From: Branchipolynoe longqiensis
Lineage: Eukaryota > Annelida > Polychaeta > Phyllodocida > Polynoidae
Direction: 5' to 3'
NCBI GenBank assembly: GCA_030323885.1
Contig: CM059197.1
Span: 35,829,484-35,893,483 of the forward strand
DNA: 64,000 nt
Part shown: positions 31,250 to 40,756 of the stretch, one piece after another
Position numbering within the stretch: the first letter of the stretch is position 1
Layout of the letters: every line of letters begins with the position of its first letter
Notes under the pieces: generated by a model
The model's database searches: none
Seen by the model: the letters and a program-made list of their open reading frames with translations, nothing else
Told to the model about the DNA's origin: nothing
Made by a program: the position numbers and the translations under genes

Positions 31250-32780
31250 GTGAGTTTCCACTCCTGATACGATTAAACATGTTATCCACTAAATGCATCC
31301 TGAAACATCGCCTTTTGGGGGCTTCTATATATATTTGTAACCACTACGCCCAAACAAACACATGTGGCTAGGTGGCCCAATGCTAAGATCCTTGCTTGTT
31401 GAGGGTTCAAATACCACTGGACCATGATTATTGTGTCTTTCAAGTATGGTAATCCCTCAGTCAGAGCAAAAACGCTATAACACTAACATGGCTCACTCAG
31501 CCTGTACTGTGTAATCAAGAGAACAGCCAGCGCACCAGGTGGTGGGTTTGATCATTTTGATAGCTTTATAATGGGGTGTGCGAATGGTATGTGTGCTTGA
31601 GTGTGTCATATAGAAGTGCCTTCCGTCAACGCCTTCAAAGGCAGACTGGATAAGCATTGGAGGGGGCTGCAATATTGCATACATCCGGTACTCAATGCGT
31701 TTAATCCTAGTAAATCAAATTTCGACAGGCATCGACCTGATACAGGCTTATAAGCCTAAGATAATCAGACGTGGATGAGTATGAGTGAGTATGAGTACCT
31801 ACTAAGGATAGGGAGTGAATATTTTATCTACATCTGGCATGACTGAGTATAACGACATGTTTGAGTAGAAGTATTTGTCACTTGTGGGGGCGTCAGTACT
31901 ACTTAATAATCCTAGTAATATGCCTACTAGTATTAGTAAGGTCCTTTAGTACTAGTTTGTCACATAGTATATATATATATATATGTAATTTAACAAAATA
32001 ATTATTGTGAGCTTTTGTCTCTTTTTCTGTTCAGGGTGTGAGCTTTTGTCGTTAGCTTTTGTCTTATGAGCTTATGTCGTTGAATCAGTCAATATATATC
32101 CTATCTTTAAGCTGACACAGTGGTGCACGTTAATTAATCCTTTATGTTGACAGGAGGGCTCTTGGCTAAATGGAAGTAACTAATAATAGCTAAATGTAAA
32201 GCATTCGTATTCTGTTAGTCTTAGCTACCTTGCGTCTTGTCATTAACATTTTCTTAGAAGGGAACACTTTTTTTGTGTTCTGTTTCACAGTTAAAAAAAA
32301 GTATTATGCTGAGAGTTGAGTAGTTCTAGACACTAGAAAAAGTTGGGTTCCTGTTCAGTTGGTTATCAACGTACTAATTAGCTGTTGTTGGACGGAGTTT
32401 TACGTCCTGGCAACATCTAAGGTCATCAGGACGGAGACTAATTAAGATCCGACTATTACCTGATCTTTTCCCCCAACCAATAGATGCATAAGTAGAAGAC
32501 GTCCAATCACGTGCAAATATATTATCATAAATAATCTAGTCATGATAATATTTTCGCCTCTAAGCATCGATATATATATATATATATTACCGCGAGTTCG
32601 AATCCCACGGCCTACCATTTACTGAAATATCCACTCAGAGATAAGGTTTTTTTTCTTCAGCCCCATTCACATTAATTACCCAATACTAATTGTTCTCTGA
32701 GTGGTGATAGGTTGGAGATCAAACAACCATTGAAGGTAATTTCGTTGTCTAATTATGATGATTATTCTCGTATCTTTCAG
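31250..32780 (+). other. Intron 1 of the 133-aa gene
   Basis: GT (31250) to AG (32780, ttctcgtatctttcag). It contains a fragment of the 1.3-kb foldback (ctcactcagcctgtact, 31492-31560), TA microsatellites (31969-31984, 32570-32587), a SINE tail fragment (32390-32440, minus) and otherwise AT-rich sequence. Confidence 0.75.
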
Positions 32781-32843
32781 ACGCATAACCGAGTTGTTCC
32801 GGATCTATGGAGGGCCCACGTGCGAGGCGGTCCCCAAAGTCAG
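32781..32843 (+). CDS. Exon 2 of the 133-aa gene
   Basis: 63 nt between tatctttcag| and |gtaaga. Continues the frame as SRITELFRIYGGPTCEAVPK-V. Entry and exit phases match exons 1 and 3. It carries the only cysteine near the protein's middle. Confidence 0.8.
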
Positions 32844-33603
32844 GTAAGAATTGAATCGCGACTCGAATTGAAAAACACTTTTCCAAAATGCCATGAATCC
32901 ATTTTCAATGTTTTGAGAAATATGACATTTTCTCCCCAGCTACTATAAATAATAGTGCAGGGGTCTTGCGACATAGCATAAGAGATGGTGGGTTCACCAT
33001 CTGTTGGCAGCATACATTGACTTATTCAGTAAGGCCGCCATTCGTTGGCAGCAACTTACACATACTGCCTATCAGTTTCCACCACCTCTGCCGATTCCCG
33101 CCACCCCTTTCCTACCAGCCCATTCCAATTCCCGCCACCCCTTTCCTACCAGCTCTACCAATTCTCACCACCCCTTTCCTACCAGCTCTACCAATTCCCG
33201 CCACCCCTTTCCTACCAGCTCTACCAATTCCCGCTACCCCTTTCCTACCAGCTCTACCGACCGATTCCCACCACCGCTTTCCTACCAGCTCTACCGATTC
33301 CCGCCACCCATTTCCTACCAGCGCTACCCATTCCCGCCACCCTTTTCCTGATTCGACCACTGTTTTAGTGTAAGCCTATGCGTAAAGATCAACATCACAG
33401 TTAAAAGATGAATGAATAAGAACATAGATCAATGCACTAAAAAGTCACCATAGTTGTGCACTGCCACATGTCAGTAGCCCTGTCCTGATGTAACCTTAGA
33501 TGTTTCTTGAACGTAAAACCCCAAACAACAAACAAAGATTGTATGATGTGTATAGTGTTGGTGTTGAGGCGGATGAGTGCAGAATCTGTTGTTGTGTTTG
33601 CAG
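32844..33603 (+). other. Intron 2 with 33-bp minisatellite
   Basis: From gtaaga (32844) to gttgtgtttgcag (33603). It holds the minisatellite at 33068-33350 and a SINE 3' tail at 33450-33535. Long ORFs in three frames here are translations of the minisatellite. Confidence 0.75.
33068..33350 (+). repeat. 33-bp minisatellite
   Basis: Unit ttcccgccacccctttccta+ccagctctaccaa, about 8 copies with point variants. Pyrimidine-rich on the coding strand, 250 bases before an exon. Confidence 0.85.
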
Positions 33604-33721
33604 GAAGGCAAGAGGTGCTGTCCTACGGGCGAAAGTCGGAAAGACCGGCACAGATGTCAAGAAGGATAACAAGAAGGTGAAGAAGCGTTCCACCATAGTG
33701 GAGCTGCCCTTCATCTTCTGA
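33604..33721 (+). CDS. Exon 3 and stop of the 133-aa gene
   Basis: 118 nt after gtgtttgcag|. It reads (R)KARGAVLRAKVGKTG, then a lysine-rich KKDNKKVKKR and a hydrophobic end STIVELPFIF followed by TGA at 33719-33721. The positively charged stretch could bind tubulin or nucleic acid, which is speculation. Confidence 0.8.
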
Positions 33722-33956
33722 CCATCCTCTGACATCCACTCCAACCTTCCATCGACATTATTTCATCAATCATTAATTAATAGCTACATCTACATACTAA
33801 TTAATTGCAAATAGATATATTTTAAAATATGTACTTCAACCCAGCAAACATTTGTATTAATTATTCAATCATCGGCTAATGTGAACTGTTTACATAATTT
33901 GACTACCTCCTTGACATCATTAAGAGGTAAAACATTGTTCACCAATGCAAAATAAA
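33722..33956 (+). other. 3' UTR of the 133-aa gene with polyadenylation signal
   Basis: AT-rich sequence ending in AATAAA at 33951-33956, followed by an A run. This is the first good signal after the stop codon. Confidence 0.55.
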
Positions 33957-34893
33957 AAAAAAATCTTTGCATTCAAATACATATAATTTGTTTCGTTTTA
34001 TGTCGTTCAATTTATCGGCTAGAAGTTAGCTAACATGCCAGTATGGGATATCATATCTAAAATAAGATTATTCAGTTTTATTTTAACTTTATATAATAAT
34101 AATAGTATACACAGTCTAGTGAGGTGCACTGACCTCCCTAGCTGAAATGCCACATGCATCAGGGAGCCTAGATAGACTAACGGTTAGGGTGCTATGCCTG
34201 CAATGGTAGGTGTATGGGTTTGAGTAGAACTTTATGCAAAATGCTTCCCATTTAGAAAAAAATATATGAAAACACCCTTCACAACATTGTTACCGTGACC
34301 AGGATACTTATGCTTCTATTATCGAACAGGACTTTCATGTATTTACCAACAAATTGTACTGAACGGCCAGAAGACCAGTACTCTGGCGCTGACAAAAGGT
34401 ATTATTCGCTGAATAAAATGTATTTAGTAAAAAAAAAAATGTAGAAGAAGGAATGAAAGGTTTCCACGATTTAGCATATTTCCATGGATTCTGGTAATTT
34501 GCAATTTATTTTATTTCTTTAAAAGAAATAAAATTCGACATTCTAAAATGTCGTATGCACTTTTTGTCTAACACTTAAATACCATAAAATGTAAAGAATT
34601 TTTTAAACATTCAATCATGTCCCGGTACTGAATGGGGTTTGAGTTTCACAAACAAATTCAGTTTCTCACAGACTTAGCATATGTCGACATCTGAGCACAA
34701 ACTGCTTTGGTAGAAATCAACTGCAAACAAGCCATGGAGACCCTGGTCCCAGCATGTAGTGGGTATCTATATTGGTGGAGAATTTATCAACTGGGAGAGA
34801 ATGCACAAACGCCAAGGTGATTCCCACTGGCTTCTTTTTCAATAAATTTTTAAAGTTGATTATTATACACGATTTCATCAAGTATATACCCAG
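33957..34893. other. AT-rich DNA, nothing recognised
   Basis: No exon or clear repeat end. Simple A-runs and one short ORF at 34772 that runs into a SINE. Confidence 0.4.
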
Positions 34894-35120
34894 AACCAGT
34901 GGTCCACAACTGGTTCATCAAAGGCTGTGGTATGTTCTGTCCTGTCTGTGGGAAAAGTGAATATATAAAAGATCCCTTGCTGCTTATCATAAAGAGTAGC
35001 CTATATGGCCGCCGCAGGTTTCCTCTTAAAGAAATGTGTCAGAATGACCAAATCTATTACGACGAATAGCCGATGATAAAACTCAATGCGCTCTAGAGGC
35101 ATCGTTAAATAAAAAAAACC
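34894..35120 (+). mobile_element. Molluscan-type SINE, 5' truncated
   Basis: Same body as 23886-24213 in the other orientation: agtggtccacaactggttca ... cctgtctgtgggaaaagtga ... ctctagaggcatcgttaaat. The tRNA head is absent. Confidence 0.75.
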
Positions 35121-35264
35121 TTCAATTCTGTACCCCAAAAGTAGCGGGCTATGATATTTGAACAATATAGTTAGGATATTAGATGGAAACCTCATGCGGC
35201 TATGTCCATAACGTAGGTTTCCGTCACATGTTATATAGAGTTATTCGGCAGTCATGTACACGAC

Positions 35265-35580
35265 ACACCAGGCGTGTTGGCCAAATCGGTAGATCGCAGG
35301 CCTTCTGTCCTGGAGATCCAGAGTTCGATTCCCAGTCAAGTCAAACCAATGACTTACAAAATTGATACTTGTCGCTTTCTCACTTAGTGCTTGGCATTAA
35401 TAGGATATGGCAAGGATTGGTTAGCTCAGTCTCAGGATAATGTAACTGAGTGGGATATCGGGTCATGGTGTTATCAGCCTGATTTCCCAGTGGGCAGCAC
35501 TATAAAGTTGCCATGAGTGCGCAATGCCCTTAGATGTTGCCAGGATGTAAAACTCCAGAAATCAACAGAACCCCTATATA
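35265..35580 (+). mobile_element. SINE, 'ggcgtgttggccaaatcggt' head with tail 1
   Basis: A-box-like tggccaaatcggtag and a strong B box gagttcgattccc, then the common body to 'gttgccaggatgtaaaactcc'. Slightly shortened before the tail. Confidence 0.8.
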
Positions 35581-35871
35581 ATACATTACCCAATATTTAA
35601 TTGATACACTTTACCTGTAAAGCACAACAACAAATTATATTTGACAGAGAACAACTGAAATGGATTCGTCAATTTGTGCACCTGAACTCTTCACATACAA
35701 TATAAAGACACACTACCTGAGTTTAGTTGGTCAACCCCGCTTCCCATGTGAGACATAGCATGGGTCTCGAACCCAGGGTTCGAATCACTGACCGAGTAAA
35801 ACCAGACATTTAAGACATTATTTATTCACAAATTCTATATATTATTCCACAAATATATACTATCGTGTTGA

Positions 35872-36068
35872 CAATAGAAATTGCAGGAACAATGTAACCA
35901 TTAATGGTTGTCTTCCCACTGCCCCTTAAAAACAAACTAATCCACCAGTCAAACCAATCGCTTATAAATTGATATTTATCGGTATCTAACCTCTCGCTTG
36001 ACATTACTAGGATAGGGGCAGTGGGAAGACAACCATTAATGGTTACATTGTTCCTGCAGTTTCTATTG
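35872..36068. repeat. 55-bp-stem inverted repeat (hairpin)
   Basis: Arms 35872-35926 and 36014-36068 are complementary with about one mismatch (gaacaatgtaaccattaatg, gttgtcttcccactgcccct). The 87-base spacer contains SINE body sequence (gtcaaaccaatcgcttataa ... cattactaggat). Confidence 0.85.
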
Positions 36069-36197
36069 TTAACAGAATAGTATATGTTTGGGCAATAACA
36101 TACGGAAATTGGGAATAAAAAATGTTCAATGTCTAATGTCGAATGAGGAAGACCAATGGTTCACGATTGAAACAACAGAAACAATAACAAAACCAAC

Positions 36198-36324
36198 CTG
36201 CACATGTGTAGAGCAGGGAAACTGTCATGACGTCATAGTGGCTGAGGGAGGTGTGGCGGCCAAGCATGCTCTGTAGACGTGGATCCAGTGTTCGCAGTGT
36301 AAGACGCATGTTTTTGCTAAACAT
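36198..36324 (-). CDS. Astacin metalloprotease, C-terminal catalytic-domain exon
   Basis: Minus-strand exon from gttgctgttgcag| to gcag|gttggt, 127 nt, phase 0 to 1. It reads MFSKNMRLTLRT, then LDPRLQSMLGRHTSLSHYDV and MTVSLLYTC. This is the end of an astacin (M12A) domain: F-S-K-N, the T...LDP block, GxRxxLSxxD, and the final LY-x-C whose cysteine closes the domain. Phase 0 at its start fits the upstream exon's end. It is followed (minus sense) by the 7.5-kb intron that houses the 133-aa gene. Astacins are secreted zinc endopeptidases. One deviation: GRHTSL replaces the common GQRxGL. Confidence 0.8.
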
Positions 36325-36439
36325 CTGCAACAGCAACAATAAGGCCAAATAAAACAAAAGTTGTGATCGTCCCCGCCCGTGCCTGAAAAATCGCCCGCCC
36401 ACCGATTTGTTGTTGTTGTTAACTGTTAAAAATGTGTCG

Positions 36440-36562
36440 GGCTAGCAGCAATTTGTATCAATTTTTAAGTCATTGGTTTGACTCAGCCAGCGTTCAAACT
36501 CAGAGTTCGAATCCCATGACCTACCAGTCAATTGGCCATCATGTCTGGTTATGTATTACGTC
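36440..36562 (-). mobile_element. SINE fragment (head part)
   Basis: Minus orientation: caatttttaagtcattggtt, B-box region gagttcgaatccc, and a head remnant 'ggccatcatgtctggtt'. Confidence 0.65.
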
Positions 36563-36654
36563 TACGTCATATGCCAGAAAAATAAAAAATGAAAATAAAA
36601 ACGCCTGCCCGACCCTGAGCTGTGTGATAAAAGTATAAGCACCAATCTTTAAAC

Positions 36655-37300
36655 CAAGCCCAAACCAAACCCCTCACCAATCCCACCCCAAGGCCACACC
36701 ACATCCTCACCAAGCCCACACCAAGACCACACCAAGCTTTCACCGTGTTCTCACCAAACCCTCACTTGGCCATCAGCAAGGCCTCACCAAGCCCACACCA
36801 AGCTTTCACCATGTTCTCACCAAGCCCTCACTTGGCCCTCACCAAACCCTCACAACGCCCTAATCAAACATTCACCAATCCCTCACCAAGCCCTCACGAA
36901 GACCTCATCAAGCCCTCACCTAGCCCTCACTACATCCCCACAACACACCACCGCGCTCCACCACACCACCACCACCACATTCCACCACACCCCCCTCCCC
37001 CACATCCCACAACGCCCCCCCCCCCCCCCACCCCCACCCGATGCCCCCACCCTAACCTACCCCACCCGACCACGCCACCACATCTCACCACACCCCCACA
37101 ACATCCCACCACAGCCTCTACATCCTCACCACACCCACCACGCCCTGCCCACACACCCTCCCACGACCCCAACCACACCCTCCTCACGACCCCAACCACA
37201 CCCCACACCCTCACCACACCCCCACAATCCACCACACACCCCATTATACCATACCCCACCACACCCTCCCCCCTCCACACGCCCCCGCCCCAGCCCCTCA
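36655..37300 (+). repeat. C/A-rich minisatellite tract
   Basis: Words such as accaagccctcaccaagccc grade into caccacacccccac runs. The ORFs of 189 and 161 codons here are low-complexity translations; only the right edge of the minus-strand frame (after 37302) is genuine coding sequence. Confidence 0.8.
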
Positions 37301-37301
37301 C

Positions 37302-37408
37302 CTTGGGCTCGTAGTGCATGACTGAGTATAGGTCGTAGCGGGTGAGTAGTCGAGCTGCTCGCTGCATGTCAAAGTTGTGCACGCGCCCACCCCCACACCC
37401 AACCCCAC
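37302..37408 (-). CDS. Astacin metalloprotease exon with Met-turn
   Basis: The minus-strand frame reads VHNFDMQRAARLLTRYDLYS-VMHYEPK, ending at a clear donor (aag|gtgagg), phase 0. HNF...YD.YSVMHY is the hallmark of astacins: the conserved HNF block and the SxMHY Met-turn, whose Tyr is the fifth zinc ligand. The upstream border is uncertain. The nearest AG (37409-37410) has no pyrimidine tract, and the sequence between is a GGTGGG microsatellite giving a glycine-rich stretch. The exon with HExxHxxGxxH was not found at higher coordinates. The minisatellite immediately downstream may disturb splicing, so a decayed gene is possible. Confidence 0.75.
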
Positions 37409-37559
37409 CTCCCATTTATTTTATTGTTGGTTATCACATTTTATTGATATTCATATTATTTGAATTGAGGCCCGGTGCCGGGAGTCTTGGCGCCGGGAGG
37501 CCTGGAACCCAGGCGCCTGGAAGCGGGGATTCCCGGCGTGGATAGGCTGCCGTCTCCTC

Positions 37560-37845
37560 CCACCCCGAACCCACTATGCCTATTATACATATTTACATAT
37601 ACCTATGCATACATATACATACATATACATATACATACATATACATATATACATATATATACATATACATATATATACATACATATACATACATATACAT
37701 ACCCATACATATTCACACGCATATACATGCATACACATGCATATACATGCATACACATCCATATACATCCATATACATCCATATATATCCATATACATCC
37801 ATATACATACATACACATACATATATATTCATACACAGACATATG
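37560..37845 (+). repeat. TACATA/CATATA microsatellite
   Basis: About 285 bp of tacata, atacat and ccatatacat units; a similar tract lies at 39795-39930. Every overlapping ORF is repeat translation. Confidence 0.9.
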
Positions 37846-37855
37846 AAGTGGGCGA

Positions 37856-38270
37856 GACTATAATTAAGCTGTGGCCGATGCAGGCTTGGGTCGAGCAACC
37901 CGCATTTGGAAATGCAGGCTGCTCGCCAGGACAGGCCTGCATTGGTCATCAAATGCGGGGAAGGCTTCACTGCTGTAACTCATTGCTAGGAGACGTGCTG
38001 CAGTCTCTCGCGCTACTCTCCGTGCAACGTAGAAGGGTCGAGCAGTCGCGCTCTGACCCATCGGACATGGCTTTGCACGGTTTGATGTTTTAGACAATAT
38101 TTTAGACTTTAATTGTGGACATTTGAAACAATGTTAACTCTAAAAGATGGGAGGGGAAGTTTCTATTCGTACCGGCGATGTTGGTGAAATTAGATTGTAT
38201 TTGTAGGAACAGAAATAAAGTTGTGAGCTCTTAAAAAGTGATTGAAAGGTTCCTTGCATTCCTTATTTCA
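37856..38270. other. Non-coding segment with imperfect palindromes
   Basis: cgagcaacccgcatttggaa followed by atgcaggctgctcg can fold back on itself, and gccaggacaggcctgcatt adds a second stem. No homologous copy was seen elsewhere in the window. Confidence 0.45.
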
Positions 38271-38274
38271 TTTT

Positions 38275-38590
38275 TCTTTCTTGAAGATTTCTACTGCCTA
38301 TCATGGATAAATCTGAATAGTCTTGTTTTCACCATTAGAGAGAGTTGGTCGATAGAAAACCCAAGCCTACACTTTTACTGACCCAAGGGATTATAAACCT
38401 CCGACACCACATAGACATACATGGTATGAGACCAACTGGCCTTTGATGATGCTGTAAGTTATACACCGTATATGGCCAAAATGGCAGAAGTGATGGCATG
38501 GGGGAATCGAACCATCAACCTTCAGATTAAGAGTCTGACCTAGAAAAAGGTCAGACACGGTAACCACTCCGCCACAGAGAACACCACAAG
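38275..38590 (-). mobile_element. Type B SINE, near full length
   Basis: Mirror of 62625-62935: the tRNA-like head (ctctgtggcggagtggttac on minus, with B box ggttcgattccc) at the right, and the body 'tttgatgatgctgtaagtta' and 'cctatcatggataaatctga' at the left. Confidence 0.75.
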
Positions 38591-38889
38591 TTCTTCAATG
38601 CAAGTTGCATCCAAAGATGACACAGGGCCATAAATAGTCTTTGTGAATGCTTCGACAGTTGCATTGAGATTATTTTATTTTTGGAAGCTTTGGATAAGTC
38701 TAAGCACAGTCAAGATCCTAAGTTTTAAATTGATTTTTAAATACTTTTATTTTGCCTTTAGAAAATAGTAACAGCTTCGATTCAAATTTTCTGTAACCCT
38801 TGCAAATTATCTGCGCATTCATATCTGTAAGCAATCTATTTTTTGTTTTGTAATTAATTGTGGCTTTTCCTATAACCTATTGAGACGTT

Positions 38890-39315
38890 GTCTGGTTGTA
38901 AACCACTGCCTTGTTGTACAGGTTCTTGACAGAACCGAAGGCTAAGGGAGCAAACCCTGAAGAGAAAACCATGTCACTGTGACAGCATCAAGGGCGGTTG
39001 ATGTATGGAACTCCCAACATCTCCCGACCAGCCACTGCAGGGAGAAATAGTTTTGCGCCTGCCCGGACATGTTCTTGCCGGTGTGAGACCTCTATTTGCT
39101 CCCCGTGAGAGTGCCGCTGGTAACTTGCAAAAGCCAGCAGCACTTCAACACTTTTGCAGGCAGCTTTCATGAAATGTAAACCTGAAGCTGAGAGACATTA
39201 AGACCGACTCATGGACATCACTCTCACAGCAGAGAACTAAATGGAGAGTGGCAGTCAGGCAATGAAAGCAGTCTTTGTCGCATTGCGACTGATAGCATGA
39301 TGATGATGATGATGA
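38890..39315 (-). mobile_element. Composite repeat: R1 (minus) plus LINE 3' end (plus)
   Basis: 38890-39175 is R1 reversed. 39181-39315 is the LINE 3' end in sense orientation (ctgagagacattaagaccga ... tctcacagcagagaactaaa) with an (atg)n tail. Mirror arrangement of 21719-22135. Confidence 0.7.
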
Positions 39316-39794
39316 CAAACAGGTCCCTTATTATATTAACCACTATGGTCAACTCTATACCAATGATTCATTATTATCTCTATTATTAAGGGCCTTCTGT
39401 CCAGTGGGTAGGATGTAGCCTACCACCCCCTCTGTGGGACCAATAACCACCTTATTAACTTAAACATGAATAACATGTAGTAATATCCTGGGTGTTTATA
39501 AATGACAGCGGCAGCGGAGTAGACCGGCTGCTTTATTTCGGAATAATATTAGTTAATATACATCTAAATGCGGAAGGGGTAGAGCTCGTAGACCCTGAAA
39601 GTAATAAATACATATTAAATGCGGGAGGGGTAGAGCCCATACATATGTAGCACTCAGGCTGTCCGCCCTTAGCCCAGAATTCATCCAACAAAGGCGGTCA
39701 ACCAGCGGAGGGACGGAGAGGCGGCGGCGGCCCGCAGCAGGCCCAGGAAACAAACATGGAATCATATGGATATCATAGAAACACGAATGGTTAA

Positions 39795-39930
39795 ACATAC
39801 ATACATATACATACATATACATACAGATATATATATACATATATATGCAGACATATATACATATATGTATACATAAATACATATGCAGACATATATACAT
39901 GCCTATATCTATGCATATAAATACATATTG
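39795..39930 (+). repeat. TACATA/CATATA microsatellite
   Basis: About 135 bp of acatacatatacat and atatatacatatat units, same type as 37560-37845. The minus-strand ORF over it is repeat translation. Confidence 0.85.
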
Positions 39931-39964
39931 TATTTAGAGAAGACTGCATCACATATCTTAGAGT

Positions 39965-40635
39965 GGTCCTCCATTTGTCACTACTAAGTTAATCCATATG
40001 TAGTCTGTGTCACTCTCAGACTTATTGCAACAATGCAAGGGGCCTAAGCTCTGACACTTTCACCCTCACATTTTAACCAAATACTGCCATTACCCTAAAT
40101 AATATTCCATTCATATTTTATTTATTTTATTTTTGATTATCCATGTACATGTACAAATACACATACTTATAAAGTTATATGTATATATGGGTATATGCAC
40201 ATACATATGTATATATTATATATAATATATACATAATATTGCAATATCAGGTGAAGAATAACTTACCAGTGTTCATAAATGTAGGGATGACTGTGTCAAA
40301 TCCATCACAATAGTAATCCATTTGCAAGTAACAAGTTGACTGTTGTGTAGTGTGTGCCTTCAGAAATATGTGTGTGTAGTGCACTGTGGCACAGACCCTT
40401 ATAAACCAAATCCAATCCACTCTCACACCTAGTCCAATGGCATAAGCTGTAACACATTCACAGTCAGTGAGTGAAGCTGTTACTGGATGTGCAGCCCAGA
40501 GAACCATTGGCAACCTGAGGTGTGAAAGCGTTCTTTGGAATTGTTGGTTAAAATCTTAGGCCCCTTACAATAAGTCTAATAGTGATGACACAGACTACAC
40601 ATGGGTTAACTTAACTTACCAGTCACAAATGGAGA
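39965..40635. mobile_element. MITE with ~90-bp inverted ends
   Basis: Left arm ctccatttgtcactactaag ... tgtagtctgtgtcactctca ... aaggggcctaag is mirrored at about 40535-40635. A minus-strand frame inside (40267-40513) ends in a donor-like g|gtaagt and could be a trapped exon or transposon remnant. Confidence 0.6.
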
Positions 40636-40756
40636 ATACAGTATGTATTGGTATATATATATGCATAAATGCATATGTTATATGTATACACACATTTGTA
40701 TATGTATATTTATATGCATACCCATGTATCTTTATATGTATATTTATGTGTATGCA

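Noticed and set aside
33004..33373. Three overlapping ORFs of 82-135 codons
   Set aside because: Repeat translation of the 33-bp minisatellite in an intron.
36745..37415. Long proline/histidine-rich and glycine-rich ORFs
   Set aside because: They are translations of a CCACACC minisatellite in opposite strands; only the astacin part after 37302 on the minus strand is real.
37475..38093. Tyr/Thr/Ile-rich ORFs
   Set aside because: Translations of a TACATA microsatellite.
40247..40513. Minus-strand 88-codon ORF with a g|gtaagt donor
   Set aside because: It lies inside an element with ~90-bp inverted ends and shows no domain; kept only as a possible trapped exon.
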